This document shows positions 7,659 to 15,966 of a stretch of DNA of 37,603 nt, in pieces; position 1 is the stretch's first letter; each line of letters starts with the position of its first letter. The notes below the pieces were generated by a model. It did not search any database, had not been told where the DNA came from, and saw only the letters and a list, made by a program, of their open reading frames with translations. The translations under genes were made by a program, and so were the position numbers. The DNA comes from Clostridia bacterium (GTDB lineage: Bacteria; Bacillota; Clostridia; Oscillospirales; Acutalibacteraceae), in contig JAFSDL010000056.1 of assembly GCA_017436285.1 (NCBI GenBank), positions 1-37,603 of the forward strand. The letters are read 5' to 3'.

Positions 7659-8681
7659 TTAATACTTAACTGTGTATTCAGCCTTTGTACCGAAAGGAAG
7701 AACAACGCCCATCTTATCAAAGTTGATTGTCCATTTCATATCGTAATCTGCTGTAATAACATTGCCTGTTTTTGCATCAACTGTAATCTTTGCTGTTGAT
7801 TCAGGGTAAGCCATTGAAGCTGTACCTGCCAAACTCTTAGCTATACCGGGGATATTATCGTTAACAACACCGGGAAGAACAACATTGAATGCCTTGGGTG
7901 CATGACCCTCACCAACCTTAACATTTTCAGATTTTTCATCTGCAATTGTTGTGATTGTGATTGTAATAACACCGTTTTTCTCAGAACGATTTGCTTCTTT
8001 AACATCATCTGCAGTTAATTTACTTGACCAGGTCTGACCTTCAACAGGGAATTTAGCAGTGATATCTGCGCCTGTATATGTAGCCGCTCCCTGGCTGTTG
8101 TCACGAAGCATACCATCCAACCAACTATCGCCACCAAGAGTATTATAAATGGTTTTAAGTCCGCCTGTTTCTGTCTGACCTGCAAGGTAGTTTGTAACAC
8201 CCTTCTGTTCAACAGTTTTAGCCTTTGATTTTACGCTGTTAACCGCCTTATTGAATTCTGCAACGATAGCTGCTTTGTCATTCTTATCTGCAGGAGCTTT
8301 ATCATCTGCATTACCCTTATCATCTGCAGGAGCCTTATCGTCTGAAGAAGCGTTGTTGTCTGCAGGAGTATCGCTATTAGCTGCATTATCATTTGCTGTG
8401 TTATCTGAAGCATTGTTATCAGCTGCAGGAGCTGTTGTTTCAGGGGTGTTTGTTGCAGTATTGTCATTTGCAGTATTGTTATTTGAGGAACTGCTCTGAG
8501 AGTTATTTGCCTGGTTCTGAACAGGCTGATTTGTCTGAACACTCTGCTGAGCTGAAGAACCTGCCTCTCTGGATGCAACAATAAGCATAACAGATGCCAT
8601 ATTGTTAGCAGTAATGAGAGATAAAGCAACTGTGATTACTGCTAAACCGATAACTATTTTCTTAATAGGTGACATTTTCAT
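7659..8681 (-). CDS. Exported protein with Asn/Asp/Ala-rich linker, unknown function
   Basis: I do not recognise this family. The N-terminus MKMSPIKKIVIGLAVITVA and the hydrophobic stretch to about residue 34 form a signal peptide or anchor. Residues of about 40-140 are low-complexity linker (runs of NNTANDNTA, ADDKGNADDK, PADNNASSD), the kind that spans the cell wall. The rest, about 200 residues, looks like a compact beta-rich domain ending in GTKAEYTVKY, reminiscent of secreted domains with repeated KITVDAKTG-like strands. It has a perfect promoter and its own terminator, implying high expression. The ATG at 8681 is preferred; GTG at 8693 is also in frame. GGAG lies 11 bases before 8681, so the exact start is uncertain. 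Confidence 0.7.
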   Translation of the reverse strand: MKMSPIKKIVIGLAVITVALSLITANNMASVMLIVASREAGSSAQQSVQTNQPVQNQANNSQSSSSNNNTANDNTATNTPETTAPAADNNASDNTANDNAANSDTPADNNASSDDKAPADDKGNADDKAPADKNDKAAIVAEFNKAVNSVKSKAKTVEQKGVTNYLAGQTETGGLKTIYNTLGGDSWLDGMLRDNSQGAATYTGADITAKFPVEGQTWSSKLTADDVKEANRSEKNGVITITITTIADEKSENVKVGEGHAPKAFNVVLPGVVNDNIPGIAKSLAGTASMAYPESTAKITVDAKTGNVITADYDMKWTINFDKMGVVLPFGTKAEYTVKY

Positions 8682-8717
8682 TACAATGCACACTCCATTC
8701 CAATTTTAATCTCTTTC

Positions 8718-8746
8718 ATTATAAAGAATGAAAAAGCAAATGTCAA
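8718..8746 (-). promoter_or_regulatory. Perfect-consensus sigma-A promoter
   Basis: On the minus strand TTGACA (8741-8746), exactly 17 bases and TATAAT (8718-8723). All twelve hexamer positions match consensus. It drives the Asn/Asp-rich exported protein. Confidence 0.9.
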
Positions 8747-8798
8747 CAGATTTAGAATAAATGATTAATCACAAAATATAAATTTTTCTTTTTCGGTA

Positions 8799-8827
8799 TT
8801 GTTTATTTTTTACAATTATTGTAGAAT
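8799..8827 (+). promoter_or_regulatory. Sigma-A promoter of the SulP-like/MBL/GH28 operon
   Basis: TTGTTT (8799-8804), 17 bases and TAGAAT (8822-8827). A perfect inverted repeat AATACT-AA-AGTATT (8825-8838) overlaps the -10 element and likely start point, a natural place for an operator. Confidence 0.6.
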
Positions 8828-8857
8828 ACTAAAGTATTATCTTTTGAGGGAATATTT

Positions 8858-9901
8858 ATGAGCAGTATTTTAAACAAACAAAATATAAAAACAGACATTC
8901 TTTCAGGTCTTACAGGCGCAATGCTTTTAGGGTCTTATTCCCTTTGTGCAGCCGCTTCGGTAGGGCTTGGGCTCTGGAATGTCTTTTTTTGCATTATAAT
9001 TTGCGCGATATTTTCCGCAAAGCTCAAAAACAAAATATATGCACCTGACGCTTTTCTTCTTGTTCCCGTTCATTATGTTGTTTCAGAATGTGGCAATTAT
9101 TATCTGCCGATTTGTATCATTGGCGGAGTTACTGTATATTTTTTGCTTTCAAAAATTATAAAAAGAAACAAACGTATAAATTCAATTATTGCGTGGGCAA
9201 CGTTGGTGCTCGCATTGGTTGCAACGGTTATTTTGACAAATCATTATTTCGGAATAGGTGCATCGGGGAGTACCGCAATTGAAATGCTCAAAAGCTACCG
9301 TTCATTAGGCTTTCACCCTCATTTCAGAGGTCTTCTTTACGGTACAATCACCCTTTTTGCTATGATTACCTACCCCTTTAAATTCAAAAAGCTCAATAAA
9401 ACCTTACCTGCAGAATTTATGACCTTGCTTATTCCTTTAATTCTTAATTTGTTCCTTAACCCCGAAAGAGAATTAACAACAGTTAACGAGATAAGCACCT
9501 TTGTTTATAACAAATACTATCCACCCATACCCTTCGGCTTCTCAGAAGCCTTCGAAAAAACAAATATTTTGCCCGTTGTATTAGGTTGCTTGTATTTAGG
9601 CTTTGTTCTTTTCTTAAGGTCAAGCGAAAATAATATTTCAAGAAACACGCTTACCAATATGGCAAGCAGTGTTGTATCTTTCTTACCCGTAAGGCAGTTT
9701 GATATAACAAGCTATTCTGTTGCTTCTGCAATTGTAACCATACTTGTTAGTGGTGCTGTTATAATTCTTTTCCCGAATCTTTTAGCAAGAATACCTATGC
9801 ATTGTGTGGGTGCTCTTCTTATTGTTTCAGCCTGGCAACAGGTACCTTATAAAAACCTTTCCCTTTTATTCAAAAAACCAGATAAGGGGGTTAAGGAATG
9901 A
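8858..9901 (+). CDS. Multi-pass membrane protein, distantly SulP-like
   Basis: The 347 residues hold about nine or ten hydrophobic helices. The opening DILSGLTGAMLLGSYSLCAA and the C-terminal segment RIPMHCVGALLIVSAWQQV resemble the first helix and the last conserved stretch of SulP/SLC26 anion transporters. The protein is shorter than usual SulP members and has no STAS domain, so this is a weak family placement and the substrate is unknown. GAGGG lies seven bases before the ATG. Its stop overlaps the next start as ATGA, so it is translationally coupled to the metallo-beta-lactamase-fold gene. Confidence 0.7.
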   Translation: MSSILNKQNIKTDILSGLTGAMLLGSYSLCAAASVGLGLWNVFFCIIICAIFSAKLKNKIYAPDAFLLVPVHYVVSECGNYYLPICIIGGVTVYFLLSKIIKRNKRINSIIAWATLVLALVATVILTNHYFGIGASGSTAIEMLKSYRSLGFHPHFRGLLYGTITLFAMITYPFKFKKLNKTLPAEFMTLLIPLILNLFLNPERELTTVNEISTFVYNKYYPPIPFGFSEAFEKTNILPVVLGCLYLGFVLFLRSSENNISRNTLTNMASSVVSFLPVRQFDITSYSVASAIVTILVSGAVIILFPNLLARIPMHCVGALLIVSAWQQVPYKNLSLLFKKPDKGVKE

Positions 9902-10908
9902 TAAAAGACAAAAAGAAATTAGCAAGAGTTATTGCCACATGGGTTGTAACAAGCGTTATGCTCTCTGTATTTATTCTTGATATTGTGGTTGTGGCTCTCG
10001 GTAACAAATATGTTAACGAAATACCGATTTCAACTGAAACCTTCAGATATGAATACGGAAATGACCGAATTCATTTTCTCAACACTGCAAATTCCGATTG
10101 CATAATTCTTGAAAGCAACGGTAAATTTGCTCTCATTGATTCAGGCGAGGGCAATGAAAATCCCAGAAGAAAAACCGAATACAAGGGCTATCGGGATGAG
10201 GTTATTTCATACATTAAAAAAGTTGCTTCCGATGAAAAGGGGTTTGTGAATTTTGAGTTTGTTTTAGGAACTCACATCCACTACGACCACGCAGGAAATT
10301 TTGAAGCGATTTTCGAAGATGAAAAAATTTCCGCAAAAAAAGCATATTTCAAGGAATTCAATGAGAATGTTGCAACAGAAATGGAAACAGGAGCCTGGGG
10401 CAACAAGGACACATACGAAAAAATTATAAATACACTTAAAGACAGAGATATTCCTGTTGTAAGCAATTTACCCGACACAGAATTTTCCTTTGGTGATTTT
10501 ACATTAAGATTTATTAACACCGTCACTCCTGAAGAGGTGTATGGAAAAGGCGAAAACGCAAGCAGTGTTGGTGTAATAGTAAAAAAAGGTGAAAAAACCG
10601 CATTTTTAGGTGCGGATTTCACCAAGGATTCGGGTCTCGAACAGATTTATGCTGATGACATCGGTGACGTTGACCTTTTAAAAATCGGTCATCACGGCTA
10701 TTACGGGTCTTCTTCTAAGGATTTCCTGAAGGTTTTGAAACCTGAAATAACAATCGTAACAAATCATTTGGGCAAAATTTATCCCAATGTTAAGTGGAAT
10801 CTGACTATGGTTGCAAAAGCACCCACATTTTCAACTGCCCACAGAAATGGTATTATTGCAACATTTACAGACGATAATCAAACAATTTTAACAGAAGATA
10901 TAATGTAA
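9898..10908 (+). CDS. Membrane-anchored ComEC-like metallo-beta-lactamase-fold hydrolase
   Basis: One N-terminal transmembrane helix (about 11-34) is followed by a metallo-beta-lactamase domain. The zinc motif THIHYDHAGN gives H126, H128, D130 and H131. FLGADFT (D240) and KIGHHGYYGSS (H265/H266) supply the later ligands. The spacing and the GHHG ending are typical of the extracytoplasmic hydrolase domain of ComEC/Rec2 competence proteins and related stand-alone proteins. The substrate cannot be read; a phosphodiester is the family-based guess. It sits between a membrane protein and a GH28-like gene, overlapping the first by four bases and ending 10 bases before the second. Confidence 0.83.
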   Translation: MIKDKKKLARVIATWVVTSVMLSVFILDIVVVALGNKYVNEIPISTETFRYEYGNDRIHFLNTANSDCIILESNGKFALIDSGEGNENPRRKTEYKGYRDEVISYIKKVASDEKGFVNFEFVLGTHIHYDHAGNFEAIFEDEKISAKKAYFKEFNENVATEMETGAWGNKDTYEKIINTLKDRDIPVVSNLPDTEFSFGDFTLRFINTVTPEEVYGKGENASSVGVIVKKGEKTAFLGADFTKDSGLEQIYADDIGDVDLLKIGHHGYYGSSSKDFLKVLKPEITIVTNHLGKIYPNVKWNLTMVAKAPTFSTAHRNGIIATFTDDNQTILTEDIM

Positions 10909-10918
10909 GGTGATAAAA

Positions 10919-12241
10919 ATGCTCTTTTTCTATCCTGAAGATTTCGGTGCTAAAGGTGACGGAATCACAAACGATAAAAATGCTATACAATCTGCTATTG
11001 ATAACGCTTTTGAAAACGGTGGCGGAACTGTTGTTCTCACCTCGGGCAAAATCTATTTTTCTGATTCAATTCAGATTAAGAAAAATGTTGAACTCCATTT
11101 ACAAAAGGGTTCAAGATTAAAAGCAACTGACAATATAGATGGTTACATCCGCCCCTGTAATATGATAAATGACCCAAAAACTGCCCTGATAGGTAATCCT
11201 GTAACAGGAAAGCCCTCATTTGTTTTCATTTATGGTTACGAGGCTGATGGTTGTTCTATAACCGGTGAAGGCATAATTGACGCAAACGGTCATAGCTTTG
11301 TGGAAAGAAAAGATCAATATTATGTTACGGGTAATTTCTATCCTCGTCCTACGGTAATTTACATAGAAAAAAGCAACAATATTACTTTTAAAAGCGTAAC
11401 AATTGTTGATGCACCCTTCTGGACTCTTCATCCTGCAGGATGTGATGATGTTCTCATTTCTGAAATCCGTATATTGAACGACCTTGATGTTGCAAATTCT
11501 GATGGCATTGACCCTGACCATTGCACAAATGTGCGAATTTTAGGTTGCCATATAGAATGTGCTGACGACTGCATTTGCCTGAAAACCTCAAAGGGTAATA
11601 GTGAATATGGTCCTTGTGAAAATATTATAATCAGTAATTGCACACTTATTTCAACTTCTGCCGCAATAAAGATAGGCACAGAAGGTGTGGGCGATTTCCG
11701 AAATGTTATTGTAGACAACTGCATTATTTCTAAAAGCAATCGGGGTCTTTCTATTCAGATTCGTGATGGCGGTAATGTAGAAAACATTTCGTATTCAAAC
11801 TGCATTATTGAAACCCGTCGTTTCTGTCCTGATTGGTGGGGTACTGCCGAGCCTATTGTAATAACCACTTTTAATCGTGACGAAAATACAAAATCAGGGA
11901 AAATCAAGAATATTCGTTTCAGCAATATTACTTGTAAGGGAGAAAATGGAGTTCTTGTTCACGGAACTGCAGAAAACATCATTGAAGATATAACATTTGA
12001 AAATGTTCATATAACTATGAACAAGTGGACAAAATGGGAAAGCGGACTTTATGATTTGAGACCTTGTCTTCAATACGGTGTTGAAAAAATAAAAAATGCA
12101 GGTTTTTATTTGCGTCACGCAAAAAATGTTACAATTGAAAAATCTTCAGTTAATTGGCTTAACACCTGCGAAGATTACAGTATGAAAAATATTGATGCTG
12201 AAAGCTGTGAAAATGTTGAGTTGATAAGATTTTTTTCCTGA
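10919..12241 (+). CDS. GH28-like beta-helix (polygalacturonase-family) protein
   Basis: The N-terminus DFGAKGDGITNDKNAIQSAI is the standard opening of GH28/pectate-lyase-like right-handed beta-helices. Catalytic motifs NSDGID (193-198) and ADDCICLK (D216/D217) match the GH28 aspartates. The usual GHGxSIGS histidine motif is replaced by TSAAIKIGTEG, and the arginine/lysine motif appears as RGLSIQIRDGG. Specificity may therefore differ from classic polygalacturonase. There is no signal peptide, so the 440-residue protein should act in the cytoplasm on imported oligosaccharides. I start at the ATG at 10919, six bases after AAGGTG; the in-frame GTG at 10910 lies in that ribosome site. Confidence 0.83.
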   Translation: MLFFYPEDFGAKGDGITNDKNAIQSAIDNAFENGGGTVVLTSGKIYFSDSIQIKKNVELHLQKGSRLKATDNIDGYIRPCNMINDPKTALIGNPVTGKPSFVFIYGYEADGCSITGEGIIDANGHSFVERKDQYYVTGNFYPRPTVIYIEKSNNITFKSVTIVDAPFWTLHPAGCDDVLISEIRILNDLDVANSDGIDPDHCTNVRILGCHIECADDCICLKTSKGNSEYGPCENIIISNCTLISTSAAIKIGTEGVGDFRNVIVDNCIISKSNRGLSIQIRDGGNVENISYSNCIIETRRFCPDWWGTAEPIVITTFNRDENTKSGKIKNIRFSNITCKGENGVLVHGTAENIIEDITFENVHITMNKWTKWESGLYDLRPCLQYGVEKIKNAGFYLRHAKNVTIEKSSVNWLNTCEDYSMKNIDAESCENVELIRFFS

Positions 12242-12287
12242 AGCACTAACTCCCCACCTCCAAAACGGCGGTAGGGAGTTAATGCTT
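12241..12287 (+). terminator. Hairpin after the GH28-like gene, no U-tract
   Basis: AAGCA and TAACTCCC (12241-12254) pair with GGGAGTTA and TGCTT (12274-12287), with one C-A mismatch, and the top can pair further (CACC with GGTA-side bases). It begins at the last base of the gene. There is no T-run directly after, so it may stabilise the mRNA 3' end instead of terminating. A small GGAA-TTGC-TTCC hairpin followed by TTTT lies at 12301-12316. Confidence 0.5.
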
Positions 12288-12333
12288 GTGTAACAACAAC
12301 GGAATTGCTTCCTTTTATATTATACCCCAGATG

Positions 12334-12386
12334 TAGGGTGCGGTCAATACCCTAAATCAGTAGTATGATATATTTTATACATACTA
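12334..12386 (+). promoter_or_regulatory. Two inverted repeats upstream of the XRE regulator, candidate operators
   Basis: TAGGGT (12334-12339) faces ACCCTA (12349-12354), and TAGTATG (12361-12367) faces CATACTA (12380-12386) with a 12-base AT spacer. Both lie within 75 bases upstream of the XRE start. Small XRE repressors often bind such dyads to control themselves; binding here is inferred. Confidence 0.45.
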
Positions 12387-12408
12387 TTAAATTTCTGAGG
12401 TAAAATAT

Positions 12409-12633
12409 ATGGACTATGCACAAAGGATGCGCGCGTTAAGAGAAGATAATGACCTGCTGCAAAAAGAAATAGCAGAGGTGTTAAACACAAACCAAAAAGT
12501 ATATAGTCGCTACGAGACAGAAGAAAATGAAATGCCAATAAGACATTTAATCGCACTATGCAAATATTACAATGTCAGCGCAGATTATTTTCTCGGCTTT
12601 ACAGATACACCTAAACCATTACCTAAGAAATAA
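12409..12633 (+). CDS. Small XRE-family HTH transcriptional regulator
   Basis: A 74-residue protein that is almost only a helix-turn-helix domain. MDYAQRMRALREDNDLLQKEIAEVL covers helices 1 and 2 (given in two parts: MDYAQRMRALRED, then LLQKEIAEVL). NTNQKVYSRYETEENEMP is the recognition helix and turn, and LIALCKYYNVSADYFLG is the typical family ending. GAGG lies eight bases upstream. It is a free-standing gene with its own terminator. Targets are unknown; the dyads upstream suggest autoregulation. Confidence 0.88.
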   Translation: MDYAQRMRALREDNDLLQKEIAEVLNTNQKVYSRYETEENEMPIRHLIALCKYYNVSADYFLGFTDTPKPLPKK

Positions 12634-12636
12634 TTT

Positions 12637-12680
12637 AAACTTCCCTTTTGTTCGTAATTGGCAAGAGGGAAGTTTGTTTT
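12637..12680. terminator. Bidirectional intrinsic terminator
   Basis: A 10-bp stem AAACTTCCCT (12637-12646) with AGGGAAGTTT (12666-12675), extended inward by TTG/CAA-type pairs, is followed by GTTTTT on the plus strand. It lies between the convergent XRE gene and the metallophosphoesterase, four bases after the XRE stop. Confidence 0.85.
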
Positions 12681-13786
12681 TAGATCTCTATAGTATTTAC
12701 TTCAATAATTTCTTTACTGCTATTAAATATAATCTTAATCTTATCTTTTTCAAAAACGAATCCGCTGCCTGCAAAATATTTTTTTCGTTTATCAACCTGA
12801 GAGCCTACGACAACGGGGCAGGGCTGACCGAAGGCATCTCTTTCACACCCGGGCATATCAACGGAAAATTTATGAATATGTCCGCAAATCATAACCTGAG
12901 GCTTGATTTTCTCTTTAAGAAGCCTTGCCCAATATGTAAATGTATCTTCTTCAATATTAAATGGTGCAGGGTATCTTCTTGTAAAGGGATTATGAGCAAT
13001 AACAATTCTGTGGTCAATGCCTTTTTCGTTAAACTGAGCATTTTCGCTTTCAGCTAATTTTTCAAGAAAACGTGTTTGCTTTTCTCTGAAAAAGCTACAA
13101 GCCACCATATTTCCGTATTCTCTGTTGGTATCGGGCTTATCCTCACCGCAATCCAATACCAAGCCCCATATATTACCTAATTTAAAGGTAAAATAAGAAT
13201 TACCGTTTTCACAAGGGGTGTATTCTGCTATATTTTCAGCAAAAACACCTCTTGTATCGTGATTGCCCCTTGAAAAAATCGTGGGAATTTCACCATTAGT
13301 TATCTGAGAAACTATTTCATAGATGGTATCAAAATTCTTGATATTGTCGCTATCCTCGGGCACATCTCCGTTAAGAATAAGGAAATCTATTTCACCGATT
13401 TCCTCACGGAATTTTTCTGCACACTTAACGGGCTCAGCAATCATATTATGAGCATCTGCAATATGATAAGCTCTGACCTGCTCGCCCTTGACACATCTGA
13501 ACAAAAACTCTTCCTCTTCAACGGAATAAGTGAATGAAAAATACGCTTTTCTTTTTATTACCTTCCGATAACAGATTGTGTACCTGCCTTCTTTATCAAG
13601 AATTTCGCAAGGAACAAGCATTCTGTGTATTCTTTTTGCAGAGCGCAAAATTCCGTTTGACTCATCATAGAAGCATTTGTCCCCCACTTTAACCCACATA
13701 ACAGTTTCGCAGAAAACAGGGACTATAATCTGATAATTTTCACCTACTGCAAAAACTGCAGGTGCGGTTTTCAACACTTTTTTCAT
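12680..13786 (-). CDS. Calcineurin-like metallophosphoesterase
   Basis: The 368-residue protein has an N-terminal beta-rich region of about 100 residues, then the metallophosphoesterase core. The metal-ligand motifs are in order: DAH (111-113), GDVPED (GD at 140-141), GNHDTRG (174-177), AHNPF (H265) and GHIH (302-305). All dinuclear-site residues are present, so phosphoester hydrolysis is expected; the substrate is unknown. The N-terminal region resembles the beta-sandwich in front of phosphatase domains in purple-acid-type enzymes. There is no signal peptide. It is the last gene of a three-gene operon, 10 bases after the membrane protein gene. Confidence 0.87.
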   Translation of the reverse strand: MKKVLKTAPAVFAVGENYQIIVPVFCETVMWVKVGDKCFYDESNGILRSAKRIHRMLVPCEILDKEGRYTICYRKVIKRKAYFSFTYSVEEEEFLFRCVKGEQVRAYHIADAHNMIAEPVKCAEKFREEIGEIDFLILNGDVPEDSDNIKNFDTIYEIVSQITNGEIPTIFSRGNHDTRGVFAENIAEYTPCENGNSYFTFKLGNIWGLVLDCGEDKPDTNREYGNMVACSFFREKQTRFLEKLAESENAQFNEKGIDHRIVIAHNPFTRRYPAPFNIEEDTFTYWARLLKEKIKPQVMICGHIHKFSVDMPGCERDAFGQPCPVVVGSQVDKRKKYFAGSGFVFEKDKIKIIFNSSKEIIEVNTIEI

Positions 13787-13796
13787 ATCCGAAACA

Positions 13797-14360
13797 TCAA
13801 CCCAACATCTGTGATATTATTGTTACAACAGGGAAGAAAGTATTTGCAATCTGCGGAAACACAATGGCAAAAATAACGGAAATTATAAATGTAACTGAAT
13901 ATCTCTCCAAAACACCGAAGCCATAAATAACCGCAAAAAATGGTGCCATAATAATTTTAACAATAGTTTTAGTTTCGGAATTATAGAAATTGTCTTTAAA
14001 GGAGAGCACATCCTCAAAAGAGGGTACACAGTTTGCAGCAAAGGAAATTCCCAACCACAAAAATACCCAAGAGGTTATTGTTTTAACATCACCGATATAA
14101 ACAACGCGGTATGCACCACTCAGAAGAAAGCAACAGCTTAAAATAAAATTCATTGTGAAGGGAAGCCAGCAAACAAGAAAAGATTGCTTCTTGTTTGTTA
14201 TAAGCTCGTGCTCAATATGACCGCAAAGCTCAGAAACCTTAAAGCCTCTTGCATCTTCAACAGGAATTCCGCAGATTCTGCAAGCAACCTGCTCCCAGAA
14301 AGCTCGCATAATTGTGCCGAAAACAGTAAGAACACGGGTTGTTACATATAAATTTGTCAT
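13797..14360 (-). CDS. Membrane protein of unknown function with HIEHE motif
   Basis: I do not recognise this 187-residue protein with confidence. It has about four transmembrane helices (near 63-83, 90-110, 130-150, 155-178). The N-terminal part contains SELCGHIEHEL (45-55) followed by WLPFTMNF at the first helix. That order loosely recalls M50-like membrane metalloprotease relatives. The expected HExxH is missing: the equivalent position reads FWEQVACR. If related, it is probably not a protease. Its ATG overlaps the stop of the TPR gene by four bases (ATGA), indicating coupling with that gene and the phosphoesterase. Confidence 0.7.
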   Translation of the reverse strand: MTNLYVTTRVLTVFGTIMRAFWEQVACRICGIPVEDARGFKVSELCGHIEHELITNKKQSFLVCWLPFTMNFILSCCFLLSGAYRVVYIGDVKTITSWVFLWLGISFAANCVPSFEDVLSFKDNFYNSETKTIVKIIMAPFFAVIYGFGVLERYSVTFIISVIFAIVFPQIANTFFPVVTIISQMLG

Positions 14361-15874
14361 TCTACATCACCTGTTCCTTCCGTAAATATTTCCTCTGCGG
14401 TAATTTTCCCCTTAAGATATTCCTTTATTTTGTCAGAAATTTCCAATTCAGACTCTTCCATAGTATCTTTGATTTCTTCAACACGCTCCTCATTGCCTAA
14501 TTCGTTTTCAATAACCAGAGACACCATATATATGTAACTGTATTGTTGCTTTTCCAGACCTTTATCCACAGCTTTTTTTGCTTCCTCATAATCGCCATTG
14601 GTAGCAAGCGCCATAGCCTTCATTCTGTAAAGCTCTGCATTTTCAGAAAGCTCTTTTATACCTTTATCTGCCCATTCAACAGCTTTTTTAGAATTACCCT
14701 TCATTCGCTCAATCGATGAATAAAGAACATATCCATCCTGCAAATCTTTATTTTCATTGTATAATGCGTTTGCAAAAGTCTCTGCTTTTTCGATATCGCC
14801 CTTCTGAAGTTCAGTTATTCCCAATTCATAAGCATAAAGCCACAAACGAGAGGGCGCCAACTCATAAACAACATTCATATATTGGTATGAATCCTCATAC
14901 TTTGCTGCCGAATAAGCCAACATATATTGACAAAACCTTACAATTGCCTCATCTGCAGGTACCATTTCAATTGTTTTATCGCTATATGTAATTGAAACCT
15001 CTTTATCTATTATGGAGCCTATTTCAGTCATTAACTCCTCATATTGCTCATCATTCTTAATATCATGGTCTGCAAATTCTTCGCTATTCATTATGTTATA
15101 AAATTCGTAGAAAGTGCTCTGCATTGTCAAAACTTCTTTGTTAAGAGCTTTGTAACCCGCATATATAGGAAGACCCAATTCAAAATCCGAAAGTGCACTT
15201 TCAATACGATAGCTAACATCTTCGAGTGAATATATAGATTCAGGCATAGTATCATATACTATTTCTGCAGTTTTGAGATAAAGCCTTTTGGCTACAATAT
15301 CTGCAGAATCCAGAGTTGTAATAGCTTCGTCATACAAGGTAAGCGCAGAATACTTTTTATTCTGAGATAGATATTCGTCCGCCTTCCGGATAGTATTATA
15401 CACACTGAAATCAGAAGCAAAACCGAAAACAGACACCACCGCAACAAAAACCATTGCAGCAAGAGTAACTATACCCGATATGCTTAAGGGATAACGCTTC
15501 ATTGCTTCACGACAGTTTTTGCAATATTCGTAGTTCTCGCCATATTTTTTATCACGGCGTTGCTCGCCACAGCATTTGCAAAGCTCTTCTTCCGGAATTA
15601 CGCCATCATCATCTTCATACTGCTGAATGATAATTCCGTTTTTTATAAGCTCTTCTTCGGTCATAGCCTGAGCCTTTTTCAACTCCTGACGGAAAGTTTC
15701 TGCAAGCTTCTCCAATTCATCATCAAGAGCTTTATCGGAATATTCCTGTGATTTATCTATTGCGCTTGAAAAATTATCTTCTGTTACAGCAGTCTGGTCT
15801 GCAGCTGCAGATAATTCATCGTTAGATAAATTCAAATCTTTTTTATTATCGTCCAAGGAAAAAAACCTCCCCAT
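14357..15874 (-). CDS. Membrane protein with zinc ribbon and TPR-like repeats
   Basis: The 505 residues comprise an acidic coiled N-terminus, a cytoplasmic zinc ribbon (C99/C102 and C118/C121), one transmembrane helix (about 132-153) and an external alpha-helical region of TPR-like pairs. Examples are YAYELGITELQKGDIEKAE and YRMKAMALATNGDYEEAKK. The layout suggests a scaffold that senses or organises partners across the membrane. The start is uncertain: the ATG at 15874 is only about 9 bases from the predicted transcript start and itself encodes the ribosome-site-like GGGGAGG. A TTG at 15856, nine bases after that GGGGAGG, could be the real start. First gene of the operon with the membrane protein and phosphoesterase. 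Confidence 0.8.
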   Translation of the reverse strand: MGRFFSLDDNKKDLNLSNDELSAAADQTAVTEDNFSSAIDKSQEYSDKALDDELEKLAETFRQELKKAQAMTEEELIKNGIIIQQYEDDDGVIPEEELCKCCGEQRRDKKYGENYEYCKNCREAMKRYPLSISGIVTLAAMVFVAVVSVFGFASDFSVYNTIRKADEYLSQNKKYSALTLYDEAITTLDSADIVAKRLYLKTAEIVYDTMPESIYSLEDVSYRIESALSDFELGLPIYAGYKALNKEVLTMQSTFYEFYNIMNSEEFADHDIKNDEQYEELMTEIGSIIDKEVSITYSDKTIEMVPADEAIVRFCQYMLAYSAAKYEDSYQYMNVVYELAPSRLWLYAYELGITELQKGDIEKAETFANALYNENKDLQDGYVLYSSIERMKGNSKKAVEWADKGIKELSENAELYRMKAMALATNGDYEEAKKAVDKGLEKQQYSYIYMVSLVIENELGNEERVEEIKDTMEESELEISDKIKEYLKGKITAEEIFTEGTGDVE

Positions 15875-15889
15875 TACAAATCTGTTTAC

Positions 15890-15918
15890 ATTGTATCACC
15901 ATTTATGGTAAATTTCAA
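15890..15918 (-). promoter_or_regulatory. Sigma-A promoter of the TPR/membrane/phosphoesterase operon
   Basis: On the minus strand TTGAAA (15913-15918), 17 bases and TACAAT (15890-15895). The palindrome ACCAT-TT-ATGGT (15898-15909) lies in the spacer and could be a repressor site. Confidence 0.7.
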
Positions 15919-15966
15919 ACAAAAACAGAAATTAGTGAGGAGGTTTACAAAATATTAATTTTTTGT

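Noticed and set aside
8231-8629. Leu/Gln/Thr-rich frame, and the Leu/Ala/Ser-rich plus-strand frame at 8251-8499
   Set aside because: Both are shadows of the low-complexity linker of the exported protein at 7659-8681.
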